A stretch of DNA of 64,000 nucleotides. It comes from Mesorhizobium sp. 1M-11. Its GTDB lineage: Bacteria; Pseudomonadota; Alphaproteobacteria; Rhizobiales; Rhizobiaceae. Positions 17,362 through 26,406 of this stretch are shown in pieces (within the stretch, counting starts at the first letter, position 1; every line of letters starts with the position of its first letter). A program made the translations under genes and the position numbers. The stretch lies in the NCBI RefSeq assembly GCF_001303895.1, contig NZ_LJSD01000011.1, positions 186,001 through 250,000 of the forward strand, written 5' to 3'. The notes beneath the pieces are model-generated. The model saw nothing but the letters and a program-made list of their open reading frames with translations. It was not told the DNA's origin and did not search any database.

Positions 17362-18575
17362 TGACGGACACTACCCTATCGCTTGATCGCGCCGCGATAG
17401 ATAACGAACCGGACGCGTCGGACGAAACGTCCTGGAGCGCCACGACTTGGCTTGCAGTTCTGTCGATGGCCGCCACCAGCTTCGCGCTGGTATCGGCTGA
17501 ATTCCTGCCGGCGGGCCTTTTGACACCAATGGCGCGCGATCTGGGTATCAGCGAGGGAACGGCCGGGCAGGTCGTCACCGCCACCGCCTCGGTGGGCGCC
17601 GTGGCGGCGCTGCTGAGCAACGTTCTCATCGGCAAATTGAACCGCAAGACGGTGCTGATTGGCCTCAGCGCACTGGCGATCGGCTCCAACATTCTTTCGG
17701 CTCTGGCAACGGACTTCTGGCTGCTGCTGCTGGGTCGCGCCGGGCTGGGCATCTCGATCAGCGCCTTCTGGGCGCTGTCGGTCGCGGTCGTGGCGCGGCT
17801 GGTTGGCGCTAACGCGACTGGCCGGGGCATGGCCATCGTCACCCTCGGCGTCTCGCTGGCCACCATCGCAGCGCCGTCGCTCGGCGCGCTGATCAGCGAC
17901 TGGCTGGGTTGGCGTGTCGCCATGGCGATGACGGCGGCGCTCGCCGCGCTTGCCATGCTGCTGCAGTTCATCAGCCTGCCGACCTTGCCGGCGGCCGCGA
18001 GCAACAGCCTGGCCGACGTGCTTCGGCTGACGCGCCGGCGCGGCATCCAGTTCGGCATGCTGGCCATCCTCGTGCTGATGACCGGGCATTTCGCGGGTTC
18101 GGTCTATGTGCGCCCGTTTCTTGAAAAGGTGACACTGCTCGGCACGGGCCCGATCGCACTGGCGCTGCTCGGATTTGGCATCGCCGCCGTGGTCGGCAAC
18201 GTTGCCGGCGGGCGCATGGCGGACGCCAATATCCGCATGGCTCTGGTTACCACCTCGATCCTGATGGGGCTCGCCGCGCTCGTGCTGGTGTTATGGGGCG
18301 CGCATATCGGCATCGCCTTCGGTTTCGTCACGCTTTGGGGCTTCGCCTTCGGCATGGCGCCGGTCGTATTGCCAACCAATCTGTCGCGCGCGGCGCCCGA
18401 CGCGCTGGAGGCCTCCGGCAGCCTGATGGTCGTCTCCTTTCAGGTCGCCATCACCACCGGCGCGGTTGTCGGCGGCTATATCGTGGACACTTACGGCGCA
18501 TCGGCGCCTTTGACCCTTACCGCCATTCTCGCAGCGGTAACGGCGGTCCTGGCGCTACTGCAGCCGCGCGGATGA
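17361..18575 (+). CDS. MFS transporter, DHA1-type drug/metabolite exporter
   Basis: A 404-residue inner-membrane protein with about twelve hydrophobic helices. The DHA1 family shows in FALVSAEFLPAGLLTPMARDLGISEGTAGQ at the first helix and the loop after helix 2 (GKLNRKTVLIG). It resembles the NepI/arabinose-efflux group, which uses the proton gradient to export nucleosides, sugars or drugs; the substrate here is unknown. It is likely controlled by the adjacent AraC regulator and by the palindrome over its start. Confidence 0.9.
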   Translation: MTDTTLSLDRAAIDNEPDASDETSWSATTWLAVLSMAATSFALVSAEFLPAGLLTPMARDLGISEGTAGQVVTATASVGAVAALLSNVLIGKLNRKTVLIGLSALAIGSNILSALATDFWLLLLGRAGLGISISAFWALSVAVVARLVGANATGRGMAIVTLGVSLATIAAPSLGALISDWLGWRVAMAMTAALAALAMLLQFISLPTLPAAASNSLADVLRLTRRRGIQFGMLAILVLMTGHFAGSVYVRPFLEKVTLLGTGPIALALLGFGIAAVVGNVAGGRMADANIRMALVTTSILMGLAALVLVLWGAHIGIAFGFVTLWGFAFGMAPVVLPTNLSRAAPDALEASGSLMVVSFQVAITTGAVVGGYIVDTYGASAPLTLTAILAAVTAVLALLQPRG

Positions 18576-18657
18576 AACCTTGCCTTGCCCCGCCGGCGCA
18601 TAATGGCGGGGCAACTGCTGGCGCGAACTTCTTCCTCGGGAGCGCCGTCGAAGGCTT

Positions 18658-19599
18658 CTAACCCTGCGGTTTCGTCGCGCGGTATCCGTCCTTATGCGCC
18701 GGGATCGCCTTGAGATAGGCGGCGATCGCCGCGCGGTCTTCGGGTGTGAGCTGCGCCATATTCTGTTGCACGTCGGCCATGGCGCCGCCGGCGGAATCGA
18801 ATTCCGGCGTGAAACCGGTTTCGAGATAGTTGGCGATATCGGCTGCCGACCAGTCGCCGATGCCGCCTTCGCCACCGGTGATATTCGGTACGATGCCGTC
18901 ACCTTCGGCCGCTTTTGCGCCGGCCAGCCATTCACCCTTCTTCACCCCCCCAAACATGTCGCGCGGGGTGTGACATTCGCCGCAGTGGCCGGGTCCCTCG
19001 ACCAGATAGCGTCCGGCGAGAACGTCAGCCGGCGCGTCGGTGGCAAGCGCAACCACCGGGCTGCTGTCCAGATAAAGCTGCTTCCACAATCCGATGCCGC
19101 GCCGGATATTGAAGGGGAAGGAGAGCGACGGGGCAGCCGCTTTGCCCGGCACCGCCGGCAAGGTTTTCAGGAAGGCATAGAGATCGGCTACGTCCGACAA
19201 CTTCATGCGAGCGTAAGACGTATAAGGAAAGGCCGGATACAGATGCTCACCCGCCGGCGAGACGCCGCGCATCATCGCGTTGGCAAAGTCTTCCATCGAC
19301 CAGTCGCCGATGCCGTCGGCCCTGTCCTGCGAGATGTTCGGCGCAACGAAGGTGCCGAATTCGGTTTTCAGTTCGAGCCCGCCGACAAGTTCCAGCCTGG
19401 CGTCGCCTTCCGCCTTCGGCCGGGCATGGCAGGAGGTGCAGCCGCCGGCATAGAAGATGCGCTGGCCGCGCGTGGCGTCGCCCGGGCCAAGTTCCAACAC
19501 ATCGCCGGCCGTCAATCGAACCGGTTCGGATAGCCACCAGCCGGTGCCTGCCACGATGGCAGCCAGCGCCACGACAGCGCTGGCTATCTTTCCCAACAC
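18658..19599 (-). CDS. Periplasmic di-heme cytochrome c
   Basis: A 313-residue protein with an N-terminal signal anchor (IASAVVALAAIVAGTGWWL). Two cytochrome c domains each carry a heme site, CTSCH in the first half and CGECH in the second, each followed by GIGDW and a distal segment. The layout resembles cytochrome subunits that take electrons from dehydrogenases, but no dehydrogenase gene is adjacent. Its start is 11 bases after the end of the cytochrome c' gene, so the two form an operon. Confidence 0.9.
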   Translation of the reverse strand: MLGKIASAVVALAAIVAGTGWWLSEPVRLTAGDVLELGPGDATRGQRIFYAGGCTSCHARPKAEGDARLELVGGLELKTEFGTFVAPNISQDRADGIGDWSMEDFANAMMRGVSPAGEHLYPAFPYTSYARMKLSDVADLYAFLKTLPAVPGKAAAPSLSFPFNIRRGIGLWKQLYLDSSPVVALATDAPADVLAGRYLVEGPGHCGECHTPRDMFGGVKKGEWLAGAKAAEGDGIVPNITGGEGGIGDWSAADIANYLETGFTPEFDSAGGAMADVQQNMAQLTPEDRAAIAAYLKAIPAHKDGYRATKPQG

Positions 19600-19609
19600 C
19601 GATGCTTCC

Positions 19610-20047
19610 TCAGCTCTTCTTCAGACGATAGGCCTTGTGGCAGGCGCCGCAATTGGCCGCCACCTTGCCGAAGCTTTCCTTCAGCGCGTCGACAGTGGCG
19701 GGCGCCGCCGCAACAGCGGCCTTCACGTCGCCCAGATACTTGTCTTCGGCGGCCTTGAAGCCGGCCATGTCTTCCCAGATCTTCGGTGAAGCCTCGGTCT
19801 TGCCCTGATCGCTGCCGGCTGGAAACAGCGCGGCCACGTCGAACTTGTCGGCATTGGCTTCAAGCGCCTTCAACTGCTCCAGTACCGCAGCGGCGTCAAA
19901 AGCCGCCTCGCCCTTGATGACCTTGGAAAGACCGCCGACGATCTTACCGCGCTCCTTCATCGAGGCCTCGCGGTCGGCGATCGGGTCGGCAAATGCTGCC
20001 GAACCAGCGAAGGCGAGCATTGAGATGGCGAGGACTAGCTTTCTCAT
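19610..20047 (-). CDS. Cytochrome c' (class II c-type cytochrome)
   Basis: A 145-residue periplasmic protein with a clear signal peptide (MRKLVLAISMLAFAGSAAFA) and a four-helix-bundle cytochrome c' domain ending in the heme site CGACHKAYRLKK, the C-terminal position typical of class II. Cytochromes c' bind NO and are implicated in nitrosative-stress protection. I chose ATG 20047 because the signal peptide begins there. It is upstream of the di-heme cytochrome in the same operon. Confidence 0.93.
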   Translation of the reverse strand: MRKLVLAISMLAFAGSAAFADPIADREASMKERGKIVGGLSKVIKGEAAFDAAAVLEQLKALEANADKFDVAALFPAGSDQGKTEASPKIWEDMAGFKAAEDKYLGDVKAAVAAAPATVDALKESFGKVAANCGACHKAYRLKKS

Positions 20048-20198
20048 TCCGTGGGCTCCGTGATTGAAGAGTGAGGCATATGCCTGCGGACAACGGCCAA
20101 GGTGGCGTAAAAATTCCCGAATATCCACCACCGGCGTCCTGAACTTCCGGTGAACGGGCTCGCGCCTCTGCAAGGAACAGCTCAAATACACTGATTTC

Positions 20199-20231
20199 AA
20201 AAAGAAAAAGCCCCACCGAAGCAGGGCTTTT
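20199..20231 (-). terminator. Rho-independent terminator of sodB
   Basis: AAAAGCCC (20206-20213) pairs with GGGCTTTT (20224-20231). On the minus strand a T-rich tail (TTTTTCTTTTTG) follows. It is 20 bases past the sodB stop. Confidence 0.85.
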
Positions 20232-20250
20232 CCGAAGAAAAAGGGCTGTC

Positions 20251-20847
20251 TCAGGCCTTTTCGTAGAGTTCCAGCACGTAATCCCAGTTGATCAGGCTGT
20301 CGACAAACGCCTCGAGATATTTCGGGCGGGCGTTGCGATAGTCGATGTAGTAGGAGTGCTCCCACACGTCGACGCCGAGGATCGGGGTCGCGCCATGCAC
20401 CAGCGGGTTTTCGCCGTTCGGGGTCTTGGAAATCTCGAGCTTGCCGTTCTTGACCGAAACCCAGGCCCAGCCGGAGCCGAACTGCGTGGTGCCGGCGGCA
20501 ATGAAGTCTGCCTTGAACTTGTCGTAGCCGCCGAGATCGCTGTCGACAGCCTTCTGCAGCGCGCCGGGCAGCTTGTTACCGCCACCGCCCTTCTTCATCC
20601 ACTTCCAGAAGTGGACGTGGTTGTAATGCTGGGCCGCATTGTTGAAGAGACCGGCATTCTTGCCGAACGACTGCTTTACCACTTCTTCGAGCGACAGATT
20701 GTCGAGACCGGCCTCTGCGGCCAGCTTGTTGCCGTTGTCGACATAGGCCTTGTGGTGCTTGTCGTGATGATATTCCAGCGTCTCCTTCGACATGAAGGGC
20801 TGAAGTGCCTCATAATCGTAAGGCAGGGCGGGCAATTCGAAGGCCAT
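20251..20847 (-). CDS. sodB: Superoxide dismutase (Fe/Mn family)
   Basis: A 198-residue enzyme that converts superoxide to oxygen and hydrogen peroxide. Metal ligands are visible in the YHHDKHHKAYV helix, in the AAQHYNHVHFWKWM segment and in the signature DVWEHSYYIDYRN. The GSGWAWV motif is also intact. ATG 20847 has GGGAG upstream and gives the standard length; the open frame before it is not family-like. Iron versus manganese cannot be settled by eye. The gene is followed by its own terminator. Confidence 0.95.
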   Translation of the reverse strand: MAFELPALPYDYEALQPFMSKETLEYHHDKHHKAYVDNGNKLAAEAGLDNLSLEEVVKQSFGKNAGLFNNAAQHYNHVHFWKWMKKGGGGNKLPGALQKAVDSDLGGYDKFKADFIAAGTTQFGSGWAWVSVKNGKLEISKTPNGENPLVHGATPILGVDVWEHSYYIDYRNARPKYLEAFVDSLINWDYVLELYEKA

Positions 20848-20952
20848 GGATAAACTCCCTTGTGGCAAAAAATCAGTGTCGATACCGAAGTAAGATAGGG
20901 TTGGATCGGGCAGCGACAACTCCGAAAAACGGAGCGCCGGCCATCTTCTAAA

Positions 20953-20997
20953 GCATGTCGCGCCAAACTGTGTAGCGGTTTTGCGATAACGACATGC
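20953..20997. repeat. Rhizobiales palindromic repeat (GCATGTCG type)
   Basis: GCATGTCG (20953-20960) and CGACATGC (20990-20997) form the outer stem. CGCCAAA and TTTTGCG form an imperfect inner stem around TGTGTAGCGG. This is a short intergenic palindrome family I recognise from Mesorhizobium and Brucella genomes. It lies between ilvE and sodB. Confidence 0.65.
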
Positions 20998-21058
20998 GCA
21001 AAATCGAAGCCCTGATGCGCAAGGAGCGGATCTGCAAGATCGCGACGCGCATGGGCTC

Positions 21059-21943
21059 TCAATTCACCGGTGTCGAATGGGCCCAGTCCCAATAAAGCTC
21101 GCGCGCCTTCTTGGCGACCGGACCCGGCTGCAGGTCACGATCCTCGATGCGAGTGATCGGCACCACTTTCGAGTGGTTCCCCGTCGAGAAAATCTCGTCC
21201 GCCTCGCGGAAATCCTTCACCGTCAGCGTCTTTTCGGTGGTGCGGAAGCCATAGTCGGCCAGCAGCCTGATGGTGCGTGCCCGCGTGATGCCCGAAAGGA
21301 AAGTGCCGTTGGCGGCAGGCGTGTAGATATGGCCATCCTTGACCATGAAAACATTGGACGAGCCAGTCTCGGCGACATTGCCAAGCATATCCAGAACCAA
21401 CGCATTGTCGAAGCCGCGCGCCTTGGCCTCCAGGATGGAGCGGCCATTGTTGGGGTAGAGGCAGCCCGCCTTGGCATCCGTCGGCATGGTTTCCAGCGAC
21501 GGACGCCTGAAAGACGACACGCCTATCGAAAACCCGGCAGGCGGCAGCATCGGTGCTTCATAAAGACACAGGCAGAACCGCGTCGATTCCGGATCTGCAG
21601 GCACGCCCATGTAACCGCCATGTTCGGCCCAATACATCGGCCGGATGTAGACGGCGGTCTTGCCGTCGAACTTCTTCAAACCGTCCCAGGTGAGCCCGAT
21701 GATTTCTTCCGGCGTTTTCATTGGCTTCAGGCCGAGCGAAATGGCCGATGCGTTGACCCGGGCAGCATGACGATCGAGATCGGGCGCAACCCCTTCGAAC
21801 CAGCGCGCACCGTCGAACACGCTGGATGCCAGCCAGAACACATGACTGCGTGGACCGACAAGCGCCACATTGCCCTCATGCCAGTCACCATCGACGAAGG
21901 TCCATGTGGTTGAAAGCGCTGCTGCCGCCAAAGTCATCGTCAT
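21059..21943 (-). CDS. ilvE: Branched-chain amino acid aminotransferase
   Basis: About 294 residues, class IV fold aminotransferase using pyridoxal phosphate for the last step of valine, leucine and isoleucine synthesis. The PLP lysine is in DAKAGCLYPNNGRSILEAKARGFDNAL. The substrate-side motifs VAETGSSNVFMVKDG and GTFLSGITRARTI are present. ATG 21943 (MTMTLAAAALSTTW) fits the family; the longer frame adds a basic stretch with no homology I know. Other class IV enzymes (D-amino acid transaminase, ADC lyase) are less likely given the N-terminal WTFVDGDWHEGNVALVGPRSHVF. Confidence 0.9.
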   Translation of the reverse strand: MTMTLAAAALSTTWTFVDGDWHEGNVALVGPRSHVFWLASSVFDGARWFEGVAPDLDRHAARVNASAISLGLKPMKTPEEIIGLTWDGLKKFDGKTAVYIRPMYWAEHGGYMGVPADPESTRFCLCLYEAPMLPPAGFSIGVSSFRRPSLETMPTDAKAGCLYPNNGRSILEAKARGFDNALVLDMLGNVAETGSSNVFMVKDGHIYTPAANGTFLSGITRARTIRLLADYGFRTTEKTLTVKDFREADEIFSTGNHSKVVPITRIEDRDLQPGPVAKKARELYWDWAHSTPVN

Positions 21944-22348
21944 GTTCCATTTCTTGCCGCAATAAGGCTGCGGAGATTGGGCGCATGGCAACGGCCCAGT
22001 CAACCGGCATCGGTCGGATTTGGTAAGGCCAGCACAGGAGTGGCTGCCAAGCGGTTACCTGCATCGTCACGCAGATGTGATCGGAAGGACCGGGAGAAGG
22101 GCGGATTTCAGGCCATGCACGCCATGGCGCGTTCGGAACTGTTGCGAATCCACTTGCAGCCCCCCGAAACGCCCTAAAATGGCGTTGCCGATCGGCAACA
22201 GTTGCGCACCCGTCATCGCCTCGCCTCTTTTTGTCCACCTTGCCGCCCGATTCAGAAACGCCTATCGCGCCAACTCAAAAGGAAGCAACCATGCGGGCTT
22301 TCGCCCGTTCACGCTTTCTTCGACATATCGAACTATTCCAAGGCCATC
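21944..22348. other. Divergent region, ilvE / L,D-transpeptidase
   Basis: This 405-base spacer holds a 16-bp palindrome at 22184-22199 and a small GC hairpin (CGGGC-TTTC-GCCCG) at about 22293. An ATG with AAAAGGAAG at 22291 opens a frame that runs deep into the transpeptidase gene in another frame and does not look like a protein. Confidence 0.5.
22184..22199. promoter_or_regulatory. Perfect 16-bp palindrome GTTGCCGATCGGCAAC
   Basis: A fully symmetric 16-mer in the spacer between ilvE and the transpeptidase gene, 150 bases before the latter's start. It could be an operator; no regulator is adjacent. Confidence 0.4.
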
Positions 22349-23170
22349 ATGATCAAGACGCCACCCGCTCTCTCGATGACTCGTCGCGGTTTTTTGAACA
22401 CCGCCCTGGTCGGCGCCGCGTCGATGGCGCTTGCAGCCTGCACCACCGTTTCCCAGGAACCGCCGCCCGTCACGCCGGTCGCGCCTCCTCCCCCGCCGGA
22501 TCCGATACTGCCGGACTATGCGATCATGTACGGTCCGGTGGTGGACGAGAATTACGAGATCCCGGCCATCCCCTACCGCAAGATCGACCAGCAATTCCTG
22601 CGTCAGGTGGTCCCCGACCCGACCGGGGAGAAGCCGGGCACCGTCGTGGTCGAAACCTCCACCCACTTCCTCTACTTCGTGTTGCCGGGCGGTCGCGCGC
22701 TGCGCTACGGCGTCGGTCTCGGCCGCGCCGGCTTTGCTTGGTCGGGCGCCGCGGTCATGCAGTGGAAGCGCAAATGGCCGAAATGGACGCCGCCTGAAGA
22801 AATGATCAAGCGCCAGCCGGAACTGAGGAAATTCAGTGCCGACAATGGCGGCATGCCGCCCGGCCTGAAGAACCCGCTTGGCGCGCGCGCGCTCTATCTG
22901 TTCCAGAATGGCGAAGACACGCTTTACCGTCTGCACGGCTCGCCGGAATGGAGTTCCATCGGCAAGTCTGTTTCCTCGGGTTGCGTGCGCCTGATGAACC
23001 AGGATGTCATCGACCTCTACGACCGCGTCAAGAATGGGGCCACGGTGATCGTCACCGACGTGGCTGGCCGGCCGGTTGCGCCGACGGCCCCCGACGAACA
23101 GGGCATTCCGATCGATGAAGGCGTGCCAGAAGCGCGCCTGATCGGCCCTGCCGGGCGTTCGTGGTTCTAG
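22349..23170 (+). CDS. L,D-transpeptidase (YkuD/ErfK family), lipoprotein
   Basis: A 273-residue protein with a Tat-like N-terminus (TRRGFLNTALVGAASMALAAC) ending in a lipobox LAAC, then a proline-rich spacer. The YkuD catalytic domain has HGSPEW and SSGCVRL, with catalytic Cys212. These enzymes form 3-3 peptidoglycan cross-links or attach proteins to peptidoglycan in the periplasm, both common in Rhizobiales. ATG 22349 is weakly preceded by AAGG. The stop codon TAG is part of a palindromic repeat, and a bidirectional terminator follows. Confidence 0.93.
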   Translation: MIKTPPALSMTRRGFLNTALVGAASMALAACTTVSQEPPPVTPVAPPPPPDPILPDYAIMYGPVVDENYEIPAIPYRKIDQQFLRQVVPDPTGEKPGTVVVETSTHFLYFVLPGGRALRYGVGLGRAGFAWSGAAVMQWKRKWPKWTPPEEMIKRQPELRKFSADNGGMPPGLKNPLGARALYLFQNGEDTLYRLHGSPEWSSIGKSVSSGCVRLMNQDVIDLYDRVKNGATVIVTDVAGRPVAPTAPDEQGIPIDEGVPEARLIGPAGRSWF

Positions 23171-23183
23171 AGCAATTCCAGGA
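23168..23183. repeat. Copy of the TAGAGCAATTCCAGGA repeat head, overlapping a stop codon
   Basis: These 16 bases are identical to 30565-30580. The rest of the element here (to about 23212) is degenerate. The TAG that opens it is the stop codon of the transpeptidase gene. Confidence 0.6.
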
Positions 23184-23216
23184 CGCTCTATTCAACGCGA
23201 TTTGGAATAGTCTTTG

Positions 23217-23251
23217 AAAAAGCCGCCATCCTGACGGGACGGCGGCTTTTT
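23217..23251. terminator. Bidirectional rho-independent terminator
   Basis: AAAAAGCCGCC (23217-23227) pairs with GGCGGCTTTTT (23241-23251), with A and T runs on the outer ends. It serves both converging genes. Confidence 0.88.
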
Positions 23252-23271
23252 CGTCTCATGGTTCAGACGGA

Positions 23272-24786
23272 TCACCGCCGCGAGAAACTGCCGAGAATCC
23301 CGCGCACGATGGCGCGGCCGAGCGAAGAGCCGACCGAACGCACCACCGACTTGATCGCGGCTTCCGTGACGGTCTGGCGGTTCGACGGCCGTGGGGCACG
23401 CTGTCTGCCGGAGGGTTGACGGCTACCGCCACCGAAATCCGGCAATGTCCAGCCGGAGCCCTCGCTTTGCGGGGCCTGTGCCTCGGCTGCCTTCTTCTGC
23501 AGCATTTCGAAGGCGGATTCCCGGTCGACCGTTTCGTCATATTGACCGGCGACAGGGCTTTCGGCGATCAGCCTGCGGCGCTCGTCTGCGGTGATCGGGC
23601 CAAGTCTGGAGGACGGCGGGCGGATCAGCGTGCGCTGAACCATCGACGGCGCACCCTTTTCCTCAAGCGTCGAGACCAACGCCTCGCCGGTACCGAGCTG
23701 GGTGATCGCCTTGGCGCAGTCGAAATCGGGATTGGGGCGGAAGGTCTCGGCCGCCGTCTTCACTGCTTTCTGCTCGCGCGGCGTATAGGCGCGCAGCGCA
23801 TGCTGTACGCGGTTGCCAAGCTGGGCAAGTACCGTCTCCGGCACATCCAGCGGGTTCTGGGTGACGAAGTAGACACCGACGCCCTTGGAGCGGATCAACC
23901 GCACCACCTGCTCGACGCGGTCGATCAGCGCCTTCGGCGCATCGTCGAACAGGAGATGCGCTTCGTCGAAGAAGAAGACGAGCTTAGGTTTGTCGGGATC
24001 GCCGATTTCGGGAAGCTGCTCGAACAGTTCCGACATCAGCCAGAGCAGGAAGGTTGCGTAGAGGCGCGGATTGCCCATCAGCTTGTCAGCGGCAAGCACG
24101 TTGACAGCGCCGCGGCCGTCGCGCGTGGTGCGCATGATGTCGGCGATGCGCAGCGCCGGCTCGCCGAAGAAATTGGCACCGCCCTGCTGCTCCAGGATGA
24201 GCAGCGAGCGCTGGATGGCGCCGACCGACAGCTTGGTGACGTTGCCGAAGCGCGCGGCGATCTCGCTGGCACGCTCGGCGATGTTGGCGAGCAGTGCCTG
24301 CAGGTCCTTCATGTCGAGAAGCAGCAAGCCCTCTTCGTCCGCGATACGGAAGGCGATGTTCATCACGCCCTCCTGCGCTTCGGAGAGATTCATCAGCCGC
24401 GACAGGAGCAACGGGCCCATTTCGGACACCGTAGCGCGTATGGGGTGACCCTGCTCGCCGAAAAGATCCCAGAAGATGACCGGGAATTCCTGGAATTCGT
24501 ATGGGTCGAGTTTCACGTCCTTGGCACGCTTGACCAGGAAGTCCTTGGCCTCGCCCACAGCCGCAATGCCGGAAAGGTCGCCCTTGATGTCGGCGCAGAA
24601 CACCGGCACGCCAGCATTGGAGAAACCTTCAGCCATGATCTGCAGTGTCACCGTCTTGCCGGTGCCGGTGGCTCCGGTGACCAGCCCATGGCGGTTGCCG
24701 TAGCGCAACAGCAAGCTTTCCGGCTCCTGGTAACTATCGTCCGGCTTGCGGCTGGCGCCCAGGAAGATACTCGTCTCGTCAGCCAT
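23272..24786 (-). CDS. HerA-like helicase/ATPase of the DUF853 (YjgR) family
   Basis: About 504 residues. A Walker A GATGTGKT follows YGNRHGLVTG near the N-terminus. PVFCADIKGDLSGIA and the Walker B-like KLVFFFDEAHLLFDDAPKAL fit the family, as do VRLIRSKGVGVYFVTQNPLDVP and the arginine-containing LIRPPSSRLGPIT. These are cytoplasmic hexameric ATPases of unclear role. ATG 24786 has GGAGACGAG upstream; the longer open frame beyond it lies antisense to the mutase gene and is not real. A Gly/Arg-rich tail ends the protein. Confidence 0.9.
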   Translation of the reverse strand: MADETSIFLGASRKPDDSYQEPESLLLRYGNRHGLVTGATGTGKTVTLQIMAEGFSNAGVPVFCADIKGDLSGIAAVGEAKDFLVKRAKDVKLDPYEFQEFPVIFWDLFGEQGHPIRATVSEMGPLLLSRLMNLSEAQEGVMNIAFRIADEEGLLLLDMKDLQALLANIAERASEIAARFGNVTKLSVGAIQRSLLILEQQGGANFFGEPALRIADIMRTTRDGRGAVNVLAADKLMGNPRLYATFLLWLMSELFEQLPEIGDPDKPKLVFFFDEAHLLFDDAPKALIDRVEQVVRLIRSKGVGVYFVTQNPLDVPETVLAQLGNRVQHALRAYTPREQKAVKTAAETFRPNPDFDCAKAITQLGTGEALVSTLEEKGAPSMVQRTLIRPPSSRLGPITADERRRLIAESPVAGQYDETVDRESAFEMLQKKAAEAQAPQSEGSGWTLPDFGGGSRQPSGRQRAPRPSNRQTVTEAAIKSVVRSVGSSLGRAIVRGILGSFSRR

Positions 24787-24963
24787 GTCTCGTCTCCGCA
24801 AAGCCGCTGTGCAAATCGTCACAAACCCGTCCCATCGCAGGTATAGTAACGCGACCATCAAATTCAAAGACGTTAGTGACCTCGTTGCGACATTGCGATG
24901 CGCGACAATGGACTTTAGAGTGATTTGAAAGTGGCTGATGCGGCCGGCAGACGAGGACAGGTA

Positions 24964-26406
24964 ATGGGCAGCAAAGCCGTCGATGAACCGAGCGAACCCG
25001 ACAATCCGCAGCGGCAGCGCTGGCTGGCGCTGGCCGAAAAGGCCCTGGCCGGTGCCTCCTTCGAGGAGAAGCTGGTTTCGCAAACCGATGACGGAATCCG
25101 CATCGACCCGCTTTACGGGCGAGCGGCCGGCCGCGAGCACAGCCTGCGCACCAATCCGCTGAAGCCCTGGATCATCTCGCAGCGCGTCGACGATCCCGAT
25201 GTCGAGCGAGCCCGCCTGCAGGTCGCCGAGGACATCGCACAAGGCGCAACGGGCCTGTCACTGGTATTCGAGGGCGCTCCAAACTCATTCGGATATGGCT
25301 TGCCTTATGCACCCGACACGATCGAGCGCGTGCTGGAAGGCGTGCCGCTCGACCAGACCTATCTGCGCGTCGATGTGCACCCGGCGAGCCGGGCGATGGC
25401 CGACTGGCTGACCGCGTTTCTGGCCAAGCGTCGTGTCGACCCCGCCAGACTCAACCTCTCCTTCGGCATCGACCCTGCTGCGATTTTCGCCGGCACCGGA
25501 CGACTGCGCATGTCGATCGAGGCGCTGCAGGCCTCGATGCCGCAGTCGCTTGCACATTTCTTCGCCATGGATGTGCCTGGCGTGCTGCTCGAGGCCGATG
25601 GCCGCGTGTTCCACAATTCCGGTGCCACCGAAGCGCAGGAACTCGGCATCATGCTGGCTTCGGCAGTGTCTTACCTGCGGCTGTTCGAGGAGGCGCGGCA
25701 GGCGCTGATCTACGCCGCACCGCATATCGGCTTCGCGCTTTCCGTCGACCAGGACCAGTTCCTGTCGATCGCCAAGATCAGGGCACTCAGGCGGTTGTGG
25801 ACGCGTGTGCTGGAAGCAAGCTCCATCCAGCCGGCGCCGGCAAGCGTACACGCCGAAACCTCTTACCGGATGGTGACGGCGCTCGACCCGGAAACCAACA
25901 TCCTGCGTTCGACCATCGCCTGTTTCGCGGCCGCCGTCGGTGGTGCCGATTCGATCTCGATCTTGCCGCATACCATTGCGCACGGCCTGCCGGCCGCCTT
26001 CGCGCGCCGCGTTGCCCGCAACACGCAGCTCGTCGTCGCACGCGAGAGCCATCTCGACCATGTCGGTGATCCGGCCTTTGGCTCAGGTGGCATCGAAGCA
26101 CTCACCGACAGCCTGTGTGAGGCGGCCTGGAAGGAATTCCAGCAGATCGAAAAAGAAGGCGGTGTGCTTTCCAGCCTGAAGGACGGCCATATCCAGGGCC
26201 GCATCGTCGCCGCTCGCAAAGCCCGCGCCGAAGCCTATCACCGCGGCGAACGCGCCATCGTCGGCACGACGTTGCACCCGTCGAAGACCGAACGGCCGGT
26301 GGAGACGCTCGACGCCACGCCGCGTATCGCGCCGACCGACGGAACCGTATTCTGCGAAGCGCTGCCGCCGGTTCGTGACGACCTGGTGGCCGGAGGCACG
26401 GCTTGA
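24964..26406 (+). CDS. mutA: Methylmalonyl-CoA mutase, small (non-catalytic) subunit
   Basis: About 480 residues. It has the mutase TIM-barrel domain ([31 protein letters not shown]) but its short C-terminus lacks the B12-binding DxHxxG motif, which marks it as the small subunit of the heterodimeric enzyme. I prefer ATG 24964 (AGGACAGGT upstream) to the TTG at 24925. Its TGA stop overlaps the TTG start of the large subunit, so the two are translationally coupled. The pair interconverts methylmalonyl-CoA and succinyl-CoA in propionate and odd-chain/branched-chain degradation. Confidence 0.9.
   Translation: MGSKAVDEPSEPDNPQRQRWLALAEKALAGASFEEKLVSQTDDGIRIDPLYGRAAGREHSLRTNPLKPWIISQRVDDPDVERARLQVAEDIAQGATGLSLVFEGAPNSFGYGLPYAPDTIERVLEGVPLDQTYLRVDVHPASRAMADWLTAFLAKRRVDPARLNLSFGIDPAAIFAGTGRLRMSIEALQASMPQSLAHFFAMDVPGVLLEADGRVFHNSGATEAQELGIMLASAVSYLRLFEEARQALIYAAPHIGFALSVDQDQFLSIAKIRALRRLWTRVLEASSIQPAPASVHAETSYRMVTALDPETNILRSTIACFAAAVGGADSISILPHTIAHGLPAAFARRVARNTQLVVARESHLDHVGDPAFGSGGIEALTDSLCEAAWKEFQQIEKEGGVLSSLKDGHIQGRIVAARKARAEAYHRGERAIVGTTLHPSKTERPVETLDATPRIAPTDGTVFCEALPPVRDDLVAGGTA

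Noticed and set aside
22291..22797. ATG with good ribosome-binding site upstream of the L,D-transpeptidase
   Set aside because: The frame overlaps most of the transpeptidase gene out of frame and its sequence is Arg/Ser-rich shadow.
24787..25242. N-terminal extension of the HerA-like ATPase
   Set aside because: It is antisense to mutA and lacks family sequence; ATG 24786 with GGAGACGAG is the natural start.
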